Assembly (NCBI GenBank): GCA_038049695.1
Contig: CP142455.1
Location: forward strand, 34,571,501 to 34,635,500
Source: Cinnamomum chago
Taxonomy: Eukaryota; Streptophyta; Magnoliopsida; Laurales; Lauraceae
Direction: 5' to 3'
Length of the DNA: 64,000 nucleotides
In this document: piece after piece, positions 45,201 through 56,226 of the stretch
Layout of the letters: each line of letters begins with the position of its first letter
Numbering within the stretch: the first letter of the stretch is position 1
Position numbers and translations under genes: made by a program
The notes under the pieces: generated by a model
Databases searched by the model: none
What the model was told of the DNA's origin: nothing
Seen by the model: the letters and a program-made list of their open reading frames with translations, nothing else

Positions 45201-48200
45201 AATGGCACTAGATCCCTGGTGAATCTTTACCAGGGATGTGATTGCAATGGCGTCCGATACCACACTATAGACCGTGAGAAGTGTCGTAGGAGCCAGAGTA
45301 GCGGCTTGGTCGTGGAAGGGGAATACGAATGGGTGAAACATGATTACTATGGCTACATCTGCAAAGTCTGGGAATTGTCCTATCGGCACGGGGGGTAATG
45401 TGGTCTTATTTGAATGTGAATGGTACAACACTAGTACCAAGCACAAGATAAACATCGAAGACCATGTTACAAGCATTGATATCACGGGTCGTTGGTGTAC
45501 GGATGATCCATTTGTCCTCCCAAGTCACGTGACACAAGTCTTCTACGTCAATGACACCAATAGAGGAAAAAATTGGAGAGTCGTAGAACGGGTCAAGACT
45601 CGAGGAGTATACGATGTACCCGCTAAGCGTGATGACGACGACGATGTGCCTAATGATGCATTTCAACAAGACGAAATGACGTTTGTTGTCCCAGTCCTCG
45701 TCGATGGTACTAGTGTCCAATACTCTAGGGATGATATAGATCCTGAGATCGTTCTCAGTGATGAGTCAGTAGACGAGGATGGCGAAGATGAGGATGAAAC
45801 ATTGGCGGAGTACGAAGATGAAGAAGAAAATGATGTTCATAGTCAAGAAGATGATGACATGGAATATGACATGTAGTGTTTGTTTCGGTTTTTGCACATG
45901 TAACGATTAACTAAATTAATAAAGATCTTGCCTTACATAATGACATTGTGTTCAAGTTCTTTTTCTCTTCTGATTTGTTCATATATAGATAAGACATTTC
46001 TACATTTCACATTTTATTCTTATTTCTATATATAATAGTTGCAAAAGATGCCAAACGGAGGAAGAAAATGGGTCAAACCAGGAGAGTTGTCCCGTCAAGT
46101 GCAAGCATCCAATTATTTATTAAAGAGAAAAATAACAATTAAGCAGAATGCAGAAAAACTTGCATCTCTAGGGCTCCCGCCAACCGCACGCACTATATTT
46201 GGTTCGGCTCAAGGGACAAACGAGAAGGGAAAGAGGAATGTTAGTGGGAATGATAAGGATGAGAACTACATTCCCCCCGAAGATGATGATGTAAATGACG
46301 AGACATCTTGGTCTCAATCAGATGAGGTAATCTTTCTATGAATGTCTATGACGTGTACTTGATAATATTAGTTTTTATGGTGACACTCATGCTAAACTGA
46401 TATTCATTTCCATTTAATGTAAATTGTTGACATTCACTTTATTAATATTATCGATTTTTGCTAATACTTAGTTATTTTCCTTGTCAGATTGCAGAGATGC
46501 CTCGAGATAACAGGGTGAAACATGCTCGGAGGATTGCAGCTACACTCGGGTTAGCTCGTGTAGAGAGCCCACTTGAGGCCTCGACACTTCCTCCGTCGGC
46601 TGCTCTTCTAGTTACACGGTCTGGAGGATCAGGGAGCACCCTTGATTTGGCAGGCCCCCAGCCTCTGCCGATTCAGCCTCCGACCACACAGCCCTCGCCG
46701 ACCCAGCCTCCGACGAGTCCTCATACAGTCGGGAGTAGCGTAGGTGAGAAAATTATATTTTGTTATTATTCAAAATGGTTCACCTCAATTTAATGATTTG
46801 TGTTCACTAACTCATTTAACACTTTCATCTTAACAGCATCAGCCCCAGCCTCGGAGGTTCCGAGCCGTGTAAGGGGTGTTACGCGAGGGAAGATTGTGAC
46901 AAAGCTGAGGAGACAGTTGGGTCATAACATCCTAGTCCCGATCCCCATCTCCAGTCATAGGCCAGAAGGGGAACATGCCCCATCACTGGTTAACCATTTT
47001 GGGTTAGCCATTAGAGAGGTTGCCCCAGTCAGGCCCCATGGCTGGAAGAAGCTTGACAATGGGATCAAGCTTGCCGTCATTGCTACAGTTCAGGTAAACT
47101 GAAACGAGAAATATCAACCAAATTAATTATAATTGTGCTCCGCATTACAAAATCTGATTATATATTTTTTATTACGAATCTTTATATGGCTCTCCCCTAA
47201 TTGCAGCAAGTTTTTGATATCGGGGACTACGAGGGCGATATGCAGCTCAGGGCGGACGTTGACCGCCAATGCGGGGTTTTGTATAAGAGTTGGAAGTACG
47301 AGCTGCATTGTCACTATTTGGAGCTGTTGGAGCAGGGGGTTCCCCGACCCCGGGACCACCCGGCAGAGGGTTGTGATCCAGCTGACTGGCAGTTGATGGT
47401 CTCGTAGTGTTGGGAATCGCTAGCCTGGAAGGTAACTTTGGGATGTTATCTATAACAATTATTTATGTATTCGAATGTAATTCTATTAGTAATGATTTTA
47501 TAAATGACTGCTATTGTATTATTATTTTTCTATGTAGGTGAAGTCGAAAAAAGCTTAAGAGAGTCGAGCCAAGCTACCATATAATCATACTAGTGGCTCC
47601 AGGTCATTTGCATTGAGACTGTCTCTGATGGTACTAATTATATTCATATGAAGAAACTAGATTAATTTTATTAATTTATCAATATGTACCTAGGTTCATA
47701 TCTAATACAAAGCTATTTCAAATGACAGACGACACAAAATGCCGGTCAAGCGCCGCCTATTACTCAATTCTTTCGCGACACCCACTACAAAGAAAAGAGT
47801 AATGAGTGGGTAAATGAGGTGGCTCGGCAGAGACATGTACGTTTGCTAATAAATCAATTTTGATAAATAATGTTATAAAAGCATTCTAAATCCTTTTTTA
47901 TTTAAATGGTAGGAGGCCTTGGTGCAGCGGACTGAGGAGCAGTCGCAGCACTCTGTCACAGCTCCGATGACTCAGGAGCAGATTGTTGTTGATGTGCTTG
48001 GGCAGAGGTCGGGATACTTAAAAGGGTATGGCATATATACGAGGACTTCTGCATCTTCCACACAGTCTCAGACATCGGATCCTGAGGTGATCGCCCTGCG
48101 GGAGCATCTAGCTGAGCAGGGTCGGAGGGTGGCTGAGCAGGATAGGAGGCACCTAAGATTTGAGGCCCTCGTTCAACAGTTGGCAGCTGCGACAGGGATA

Positions 48201-48447
48201 GATCTGACCAGCTTTCAAGACATCATGGGAGGGACCTCTTCTGCTGGTGATGGCACATCTACTGGAGATCATGATGCGACCCTTTGGTTAGTAGATTATT
48301 CTCTTGAAATTTTAACATAATAACTAGTCAAAATTTATAAACACTAAAATTGTAGCATTTTCAACACCTCGGAAATGTGAATAAAGATTTGAGATGGAAA
48401 TGTGAAGATGAGTTCATTGATCTTTGGTTCTTTTTTTTTTGGATTAG

Positions 48448-48539
48448 ACTCCCCTTATGTTGGCTGCAATGCATGGGAGGATCTCTTCTGAGTGGGGGGT
48501 TCCTCTTTTCCAAGATGAGAAGTTTAAAAGCAAGGTTCG
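48448..48539 (+). pseudogene. Captured ankyrin-repeat exon piece (XBAT/XB3-like E3 ligase)
   Basis: Preceded by an acceptor (TTTTGGATTAG) and followed by GTAAGA, the stretch begins TPLMLAAMHGRIS, which fits the ankyrin consensus and closely recalls the repeat in plant XBAT/XB3 RING-ankyrin proteins. After that the similarity stops (SEWGVPLFQDEKF). Only about 13 residues carry the call, so it is tentative. It lies in the last intron of the second CACTA gene. Confidence 0.4.
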
Positions 48540-49550
48540 GTAAGATTGTTGCAATTAAGTTACTTTTGTACATCTGTCTGGCTCTTCCCCAATTGAAATG
48601 CTCCCACAAAAATTCAGGAAAGGGATTCCGTTCAGCATCAGTAATCTGTTGTGCCCTCTTGTTTCTTCATGTCACTTGCATGCAATTCCTTGCCATATTC
48701 ATGGCTATGCCATCCATTTTTTCACGTGAAATATCAACTACATCCCAATACACACAGAACAAAGCATCTTTTGTTGGAAAAAATGGTCTAAAACAGTTGC
48801 TTGTCAAATTTCCTGACTATTTTACTTCCTTAGAATGCTTGAAGAAAGTCCATTGTAGTTGGAGAAGGAATTTACAATTCGGTTCTGGTTCAGGTTGAAT
48901 ATGTTTGGGTTTCATTTTGGACGCTTCAGGCTTGGTTCCCTGCATACAGTTTGGGTTGGGGATCCAACCCGCCTGAGTTGCAGTCCCACCCTGCACCACC
49001 ATGTCCTCAGCTCATCAACCTTAAAAAGAGCCCAGTTTTTGGTCAGGCCGGAAAAGAGGCTGCTGGTGGATAATGTTAGAAGTGAATTCACCAACATTAG
49101 ATAAACCTCTTCATTAAGCAGGTGGTTGCCAAGAAAGTGTATTTGCCAAAATATGATTGACAGTAGTCATTCCTAATTGCTTTTAGGTTGCAATTAAGGT
49201 TGCAATTAAGGGATCTCTAACCTATTCCATATGCATTTGTTTTGCTATGGTTAAGTTTGAAAGACGATAAAAGGAAAAAGAAAAAGAAAAATGGTTGAGC
49301 TTGGAAGTCTCCTATTGGGTCTAAAGGGATTATAACTTGTGGTTATCTTAAACTACGCGATTGAGCACAATCACACAGCTTTAATTTGATGACTAATAAC
49401 TTGCACTCTTATAGAGTTAAAAATAACTAGGATATTAATGACACTGCTAAGCCACAAGTTTTTCAGAGTTTACACAACCTTGGAATATTGTTCTCCATTC
49501 ATGGTTAGTTTTTATGTTGTAAAACTTCAACTAGGATGTATTGTACTTAC

Positions 49551-49724
49551 AGTAGGGAGAAGCTTGCAGTTTTGGTTCTTGGCACAGTCATTCAAATGCC
49601 AGATAGCATCTCCTTGACCATTAAAAGTCCCACTTCCTATGATAGTCAACCCATCTATCCATCCAAAGAAAATCCGATCTCCTGTTGGATACTTGTTTAG
49701 GTCTGTCTCTGCTTTCAAATGACC
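49551..49724 (-). pseudogene. Captured exo-polygalacturonase exon
   Basis: A 174-bp minus-strand exon with intact acceptor (TGCATAG/GGTC) and donor (CCTACT/GTAAGT). It reads HLKAETDLNKYPTGDRIFF, then GWIDGLTIIGSGTFNGQGDA and IWHLNDCAKNQNCKLLP, the typical beta-helix segment of plant glycoside hydrolase family 28 exopolygalacturonases, enzymes that trim pectin in the cell wall. The frame is open throughout. It lies antisense in the last intron of the second CACTA gene. Other exons of the gene are not evident nearby, so only this exon and some intron was caught. Confidence 0.8.
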
Positions 49725-50203
49725 CTATGCAACCACATTAACATGGTTCCGTATAAAGAATCACATAAAAATGTATTGTTCTATGATAGGTCATCTTATT
49801 CTGTCTGCACACTCTCCATACTACTCACATATTTTCATGGCCCTATGAACACCTGACTAGAAATGCGTCTTGGATGTTCCATACACTCATTTCTACTAAA
49901 ATGTTCTCAGGTCATTTCAATCTATGCTTACACTTTAGTTGTATGTATGAAAGTTTTTGAACTCTTGCCTCCAATTTCATTTCTATACTGGGTCATTCCA
50001 ATTTTTGAACTCATGCCATATGTTTGGTTTTTGTGATTCTAGAGACATGCATTCTTCTTTCTGCTAAAATCTGTGAGTTAAATTATATTTTGGCATCTTC
50101 GTACCACTGTTTGGTGAAGGGTCATGTTGTTTTGAGGTTATGTGGGTTTTGAAGTTTATGCTATTTTCTTTAGTTTTTTTTTTTTTTTTTTTTTTTTGTG
50201 CAG

Positions 50204-50262
50204 GTTATTGGTAACAAATGGGATACTTATCTTGATCTTCTTCAAGCTGATTACACCGAAGG
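50204..50262 (+). pseudogene. Captured internal exon, gene not recognised
   Basis: A long poly-T tract and TTTGTGCAG precede 59 bp reading [20 protein letters not shown], followed by a GTGAGC donor. Its size and splice signals are those of a plant internal exon. Family not recognised. Plus strand, within the last intron of the second CACTA gene. Confidence 0.4.
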
Positions 50263-50802
50263 GTGAGCTCCATCTTCTTTCTGTTATCAGATTACATGAA
50301 TTTCTTTATATTCTTATTGAATTTTGCATATCCAACTTATTAAGCAAAATCAAAGTGGGTAGATGTGTAAGGTGGACTGTCTGAATCCCCCAATCTAGAC
50401 ATTCTCGGGACAAACCATCAACTGTAGCAACAATAAATCAACAGTTATTGGATCGTCCATAGGCTGTAGATCTGCCGGTAAGAGGCATCACATGAGTGTG
50501 GCCCCAAGGTAGAAAATATAAAAATTAAAAGAAATCAAGAGTCCCAAATGTAATGGACCAACAAATCACTAATGCTTGAAGCAATGGGTCCCAAAATTGC
50601 CCTGCAACCCTAACAACGATTAGGAGGGTAAAAAAATCCTCAGTACCAAGGTTACAATGCACATGATGAACTTTATAAATAATGGATCACCTTTTTGTTA
50701 CAGCCTACAGGAGCAGAATTCAAAAAAAAAAAAAAAAAATAACTTCACACAACATCTCTTTAGAAGGAAAAGTAAACATGGGTCTTGTTCTGGCAAGATC
50801 AG

Positions 50803-50937
50803 CTACTTATCACCCATTTTTAATGAATTGAGCCGCCGAAGCCGTTGATCAAGCTCTGCCATAACTGCTGGTTCCTGCTTTTTCCTTTGCTTTGTGATAG
50901 CATTAGTTGTCATAGAACCAATCTTATCAAATGCCAC
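50803..50937 (-). pseudogene. Captured terminal exon with an LxxRLxxL tail, gene not recognised
   Basis: A minus-strand acceptor (TGACTATTGTAG) at 50937 opens exactly 44 codons (VAFDKIGSMTTNAITKQRKK, then QEPAVMAELDQRLRRLNSLK) and a TAG at 50803-50805. The ending contains L-D-Q-R-L-R-R-L, which fits the MIT-interacting motif seen at the C-termini of ESCRT-III proteins, though the resemblance is short. The frame is intact. Antisense inside the CACTA. Confidence 0.45.
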
Positions 50938-50939
50938 CT

Positions 50940-52060
50940 ACAATAGTCATCAAATTTGGAATAAGAGCTCTTGCTTTTAGGATAATTACAGAAAATTAAG
51001 TCAGGAATGCAGGAACTGATTTTCCTTATAGGGTGGACCTCTACCATGGTATAATGAGTTAGTTATCTTCACTACAATACATGAAAGCACAAATGCAAGA
51101 GCGTTGATTATCTTAAACTATGAGCCCCCAACTGGATGGGCTATTAGCTCAAACTGTGCACGAGTAGTGATTCAGTGTCAAGAGTCATGGCATTAACACA
51201 GGGCATGTCAGCCAGTAGAAGCAGCACAACATGTCTCCTTGCCACCAATGTCTTAATGGCAGAATCCTAAAAAAAAGAAATCTCTCTCTCTCTCTCTGCA
51301 GTTTGAAAAATCATTAGTTGGGTCTTCTAAAATGTGGGCAAGTGCTTCTCTAAGGTGTCCAAAAAACATCAAAGAAGGTGAAAAGAAAAAAAAAATGAAA
51401 GCAACTGAAAGATAACAAGTAAATCTGAAACTAGCCAGAATAACTCAAACTAAAGTATCAAAGTGATGTCTTGTCCCTAACATAAGTAGAGTTACAATGA
51501 TATTTTTAAATTAGAGTGGTTTGTTTTCAAGGTTAAACTTAACCAAAGGTAAATGTAGAAGCTGACAGTAGTGGAAAGGGCGTTTTCAACTTTTCTGATT
51601 GGTTCTAGTGTAAATCAGCCGAAATTGATCGAAAGGCCTTTCTTCAGTTTAATGGCTGATCAATAATGTTAGGAGAGTATAGATGATTGTTTGTAGAAGC
51701 TGAAAACAGAGGTAGTTGTTTGTAGATACTAAAAACAGGTGGCTAGATGTAAATTTTCCTACAAGCTTTTATATATGCGTGCATAGGACAAAGAGGTTGC
51801 TCAAAGCTTGGGATTGAAGTGTTCTAACTTCTCCTATATGACGAAAGTATGGGGCCCTATGGAGACATTTGTGTGTGTGCTGGGGGGGTGCTAGCAAAAG
51901 GATGCTTTAATATAAAGCTAAGGCCTATGACTAAGAATAAAGACTACTGACCACTGAGGGCTTGGAACCTTTTGCACTGTTGATGCAAAGAATCATTTAC
52001 ATGTGTACATTTGGACAATGAAGGTGACCTCACCGTGTAGATCACCTGATCCAAGCTTTG
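50940..52060. other. No gene seen; captured or intron sequence inside the CACTA
   Basis: Non-coding AT-rich sequence with a short (CT)n run at about 51281-51297. No coherent frame or repeat was found. Confidence 0.45.
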
Positions 52061-52103
52061 AGCAACCTACATGTATTGCAAACCAGGTGATTTCCTTGAC
52101 CAC

Positions 52104-52235
52104 TTAAGCCACCACCATTTCAGAGCTGACTTTCCCATTTGCTCTAAGACACACTGCTCGGTACATTGGTTTGGCCAATTTCTGAATCCTTGTAGGAGAA
52201 AACTGACCCATTTGATCATCTTTGCCATCAGTACT
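52104..52235 (-). pseudogene. Captured exon-like fragment, gene not recognised
   Basis: On the minus strand an acceptor (TTCTTTACAG) at 52235 opens STDGKDDQMGQFSPTRIQKL, then AKPMYRAVCLRANGKVSSEM, with a TAA at about 52104. Composition is protein-like. No family recognised. Lies 220 bp before the last exon of the second CACTA gene, on the opposite strand. Confidence 0.35.
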
Positions 52236-52737
52236 CTGTAAAGAAGAGCAGCATAATGGTAGGGTGCAGGGGAACAAAGAAAATTCATCAAACTATAACT
52301 AGTACCAATAGTGGCTTGGTCGTGAAATTTTTGTACCATTTTCAGTAGTTGACATGCATGTTGTAATTTCAACAAGAAAAATTTAGGAAAATATTTATAT
52401 TTCATTTATAATCTAATTCATTGAAAAGATTCTAATGTTGTTTTTATTATTGCAGATTGATGGACGCTTTGGGGTCGGTTGCAGACTAGCTAAATGTGTT
52501 TTATTTTTTTAGTTTATTTGTATATATATATTGGACAAATATATGAGACTACATCATTATTGATTGTAATATTTGTTTAATGAGATGAATGATTTGATGA
52601 AGATGGTTGTTTGTTTCTTTTAGCAACTTTTGTTTGCATACATTTTTTATATTGAACAGGTTTGATACAGGTGTACAAACATGTTTAATGGAAAAAAGAA
52701 AATTATATTGGGAAAAAAGCTTATAAAAAAAATAATT

Positions 52738-53676
52738 TACTTTTACCGACGTTTTGTTTTCGTCGGTAAAAGTGGTTCTAATTTTTAATTTTTCATTTTG
52801 CCGACGAAACAAATACGTCGGTAAAATCATTTTTATTTTTACTTGACCTTTACCGACGAAAACTAAACGTCGGTAAAATGCGTTTTGATTTTTTCTTTAC
52901 CTTTACCGACGAAATAAACGTCAGTAAAAGTCTCTTAAAATTTTACGTTTTATTTTACCGACGAAAAACAACGTCGTCAAAAGTCTTTTTATTTCTTATA
53001 ATATTATCCGTTTTCTTTTACCGACGAAAATAAACGTCTGCAAAAGTCTTTTTATTTTTTATAATATTAACCGTTTTCTTTTACCGACGAAAATAAACGT
53101 CGGCAAAAGTCTTTTTATTTTTTTAATTTCCCGTTATCTTTTGCCGACGTAAAAAAAGGTCGGTAAAGGTCTTTTTATTATTTGTAAATTTTCCCGTTTT
53201 CTTTTGCCGACGAAAAAAACGTCGGCAAAAATCTTTTATTTTTTTATTTTTTTTATTACCGACGTAAAATAAACGTCGGTAAAGGTCTTTTTATTATTTG
53301 TAAATTTTCCCGTTTTCTTTTGCCGACGAAAAAAAACGTCGGCAAAAATCATTTTTTTATTTTTATTTTTTATTTTTTATTACAAACGCAAAATAAACGT
53401 CGGCAAAAGTATATAGTAAATATTTAGAAATGTTAAATAGTTTTACCGACGTTTTAAAAACGTCGGTAAAGGAAAAATAATCGTGGGTAAAAATATAAAT
53501 TTTTTACCGACAAAAACATTTTTCATCGGTAAAAATATAAATTTTTTACCGACAAAAACATTTTTCGTCGGTAAAAATTTTTCTCCACCTTATGCTGCCG
53601 ACGCCTAGGCGACGAAAATATTTTCGTCGGTAAAAATTTTACAGACGTTTTTTGAACTTTTTGCGACGAAAAATTT
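52738..53676. repeat. CACTA right subterminal array of CCGACG / CGTCGG
   Basis: Same unit as at the left end, with roughly a dozen or more inverted pairs over about 940 bp. Neighbouring units around 53010-53130 and 53200-53340 are nearly identical, suggesting local amplification. Confidence 0.9.
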
Positions 53677-53705
53677 CGTCGCTAAAAGTGCAGTTTGTTG
53701 TAGTG
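53677..53705 (-). repeat. CACTA right terminal inverted repeat
   Basis: On the minus strand it starts CACTACAACAAACTGCAC, followed by TTTTAGCGACG shared with the left end. Immediately followed by the target duplicate CCT. Confidence 0.95.
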
Positions 53706-53708
53706 CCT

Positions 53709-56226
53709 ACTGTTTGAGCCTGCAAAGATTTCTCTTAGCTTGCCTTCGCTGTTGAGCTGTCGGCTTTGTTTTGACAACCTCCCAGTTCTCATCTTCCAGG
53801 AGATCAGGGAGCACCCATAAAGATTGTCCATCTGATGTTGGGTAGGGGACCAACTCTTGGGATGCTTGAGTTCTTTTTATCACCTTTGAAGGAAGTAGTG
53901 ATCTTCTTCTTCGGTGACTTTGATGCTTACCCATATGACACCATTTTGACGGATGCAAACCTGTAGTCTTTGTCAAAGGCGATGACTCCATTTTTCCACA
54001 TCTCGTTTATCTTCTCCCTCACAACAAAGCATTGATTGAGAGGATGCAAAATTATTTGGTGGTATGGACAATACCGAGGATCGTTGGTTTTCCCAACATC
54101 TCCCGGTCTTTTGATGTCAGGCAAGGTGAGTTTGCCATTTTCCACAAGAACCCCGAAGATTTCATCAATATCTTCATTAAACGGGTATTTCTTTTCCACA
54201 CGCTTTTTGAAGGCATTAGATGGTTTAGTTCTTTTACCTGCAGCTTTGTTTTTGGCCTTCTTTGGCGGCTGAGGAGCTTACTTGGTTTGCACGTTAAGGA
54301 CCTCCTCCTTGTTTGGTTTTGAGGCCGCACTGGTGATTGGTTCCTTCCTTGATGATTTCTGATGTTGAGGTCTTTTATCACCATTTCAGCCTCCATGGAA
54401 GCTTATAGGAGTTCTCCCAGGTTTTTTGATTTGTTGCCGATGATCATGGAGTGGATTCTTGCTCTCATGTTGTTTCGGCAGATGTCGACCAGTCACACTT
54501 GTGGCAGTATGTCTGAGCATTTATATGCCATAGCTTTCCACTTGTGAATAAAGTTGTAATTTGACTCATTCTCCCCCTACTTTAGGCTGCAGAGCTGAGC
54601 CATAGTAGCAGGATGGTCCTCACCTTTCAAGTGATGCAGGAAGCGTGTCTCTAGTATGACCCAGTTTTGGATATAGTCCTCTAGCAGAGTAGAGTACCAA
54701 GCAATGGCCATACCTTTTAGGGTACTAACGAAGAGATGGATCTTGAGGGCATCTTGATCCGTGATAGCTCCTATCAGGATTTCGAAGTAGATGACGTGCT
54801 GTCTGGCTGATCCTTTCCCTATATATGTTTGAAGAGTAAGTTGCTTGAACTTTGTAGGGAATGGGACCGAGTCCATCCATAAGGGATATGGTTGCTTGAT
54901 CCCATGTTCCTTGACTGTATCCTCCACTCTTGCTATAGCGAGGATGTTGTGCACATCCTTTTTTTGTAAGGGTGCGTGACTCATCGTCTTTTCTATTTAC
55001 CTTGTCATCTTGATGATTTGGAGGAGGTTCATTATTTCCTTGACACTGAAAGGCGAGAAGAAGGTCTTCCATTAGAGTTTCAATCCTTTGCTGAGCTTCC
55101 TCGAGCTGTTGGATGCATGCGGTCATGTCATCAGGAGGTGGATTGCGAGGTGGCTTAGAATTTGTAGCCAGGACGTTCATCCCTCAAGATTTGAACGAAG
55201 AAATCGTCCTAGTGACTGAGCTGAGGCTCATTCTTTTGGATGAAGAGCTCGAGGAAGGATTACTATGCTGTACTTGGCTCGAAGGAGCTAATGATTCTAT
55301 CGAATGTCTTCATGTCCGGGAGACGCTGCGAGTCACCGGACGTCGGACATGAATTTTTGTTGCTGAATTTTGGCGTCTTCTGGTTTTTGCAACCATATGG
55401 ACAGTAGTGACTTGGTCAAGTCTTTCTTTTTCGACCCATTTTTTAGAGACCTGAAGTCAAGGATGCTGGGTCATCTGCTTCTCTAGTCTCTTTTGTCGAT
55501 ATGATGCTTGGCAATGTATACGATGAGCAATTTGAGCTTTAGTAAGCTCTGGCTGGGCTTTGGATAAGATCTGGACCCAGTCCTTTGGCTATCATAGCGA
55601 AGCTTTGAGTTTTTCAAGTTCGGCCCCTGTAGAGGTGAAGGGTCGAATCGAAGGAGTGTAGGCCTTAGCAGATTCTTGCAGAGGCCTTGTAATGCATGAC
55701 TTGATTTTGGGCTTGTAGGAACAAGCTGGCTCATGTTGGGTTGACTTCTTTGTTAGGTGGGAGACGAGTCTCTCCTCCTTCGTGTATGTGAGAGGAAAGA
55801 ACCGGTTCTCTTTGAGAGGGGCCAGGTATGCTGGCCTTGTGGATGCTTGGGACCTTTTTTGTTTTGGCGAAGGTTTTGGGGACCAAGTCTTGGGATAGAC
55901 CTGGCTTCTTGTAGGTTGAGTCTTCACGGGAGTGTCGCGGGCTTCGGATTTCTTGACGCTCGCCTTTGGTGTCATGGCAGTGACACGTTGAGAGAAATTT
56001 TCTGCTTTTTAATAGGTGTAGTTTCTTCCACAGGAAGTGGAAATGGTCTCAATGTCCCGAAGACAATGGTCTGGGGAGTAGAGGTTGGACCGGTGTTTGG
56101 AGAGTTGCCGAGAGAGACAACGCTTCAGTAGCTTGCAGGGCGCTTGTGAGTGCGCGTGTTTTGCTTCTGTTGAAGCATGAGTTGGTACTTGCTTTCGTCG
56201 AAACTAATGGTTAAAGAAGTTGCCAT
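53709..56226 (-). mobile_element. Gypsy-B: gag region
   Basis: Starts at 56226 on the minus strand with MATSLTISFDESKYQLMLQQ. Downstream pieces include a Lys/Pro-rich N-terminal part (55592-55975), a helical segment (TACIQQLEEAQQRIETLMED, about 55080-55150), the Retrotrans_gag domain (TKFKQLTLQTYIGKGSARQH; DALKIHLFVSTLKGMAIAWY) at 54577-54984, and a C-terminal part with YCPYHQIILHPLNQCFVVRE at 53927-54199. The last piece meets the CACTA at 53705. It is the missing gag of the pol region at 26771-33111, which shows the CACTA sits inside one element. The region is broken. Confidence 0.88.

Larger units (their letters stand above)
38068..45876 (+). pseudogene. tnp2: tnp2-type CACTA transposase (TnpD-like), broken and split by a solo LTR
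   Basis: Catalytic transposase of the plant En/Spm group, which cuts and joins the element ends. The first coding exon starts at 38068 (MDRSWILHYQNRFSAEYIAG), three bases after an acceptor (GGGTCAG/AT). It carries the N-terminal transposase-associated domain (INCPCNDCCNHRKQDYVTVR, HLHIHGM), an acidic spacer, the tnp2 core (PRYKVNDGKRKKIPHKVLRY; NMSTSYSMWPVILMPYNLPL) and continues after the inserted LTR with QWRRSKAFNGQPE (43651), the DUF4218-like part (LDPMHIEKNICVSLVGTILG; HDCHILIQCILPIGMRDFL) and a C-terminal DUF4216-like part (VVLFECEWYNTSTKHK, DPFVLPSHVTQVFYVND) ending in an acidic tail at 45876. Introns are visible near 44480-44566 and 45043-45140. In-frame stops (39250, 44300, 44827) and frame shifts (about 39305, 45010 and 45392), besides the LTR, show it is not functional. 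Confidence 0.9.
46048..52489 (+). pseudogene. Second CACTA gene, Transposase_24 / TnpA-like, multi-exon
   Basis: Probable regulatory and end-binding protein of the CACTA. Exons with GT/AG borders: 46048-46326 (MPNGGRKWVKPGELSRQVQA), 46488-46743 (Pro-rich: PLPIQPPTTQPSPTQPPTSP), 46837-47093 (VRGVTRGKIVTKLRRQLGHN, AIREVAPVRPHGWKKLDNG), 47207-47431 (FDIGDYEGDMQLRADVDRQC, YKSWKYELHCHYLEL), 47538-47630, 47729-47836, 47913-48286 (coiled-coil-like: REHLAEQGRRVAEQDRRHLR), and a last exon from 52456 ending at TAG 52487-52489. The order of a conserved WK(L)-rich core followed by a helical tail fits plant Transposase_24 proteins. In-frame stops (47405 and in the 47538 exon) indicate decay. The last intron, about 4.2 kb, contains captured host exons. 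The junction to the last exon is the least certain part. Confidence 0.75.
33115..53705 (+). mobile_element. Giant CACTA (En/Spm-type) DNA transposon, 20.6 kb, with captured host gene pieces
   Basis: The ends are CACGACAACAA (33115) and, on the other strand, CACTACAACAAA (53705), flanked by the 3-bp duplication CCT (33112-33114 and 53706-53708). It carries the two-gene set of plant CACTA elements on the plus strand: tnp2 transposase (38068-45876) and a Transposase_24/TnpA-type gene (46048-52489). Dense subterminal CCGACG/CGTCGG repeats fill about 0.8-0.95 kb at each end. It splits gypsy-B between gag and the gag-pol linker; the related copy gypsy-A has an uninterrupted AGG at the same place (6321-6323). 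It contains a 4.2-kb solo LTR and several host exon pieces. Excluding the solo LTR it is about 16.4 kb. The transposase gene is broken, so this copy is probably not autonomous. Confidence 0.95.

Noticed and set aside
52067-52405. 112-codon minus-strand frame ending in WSRKSPGLQYM
   Set aside because: Another frame over the same stretch has a proper acceptor and better composition (52104-52235), so this frame is judged a shadow.
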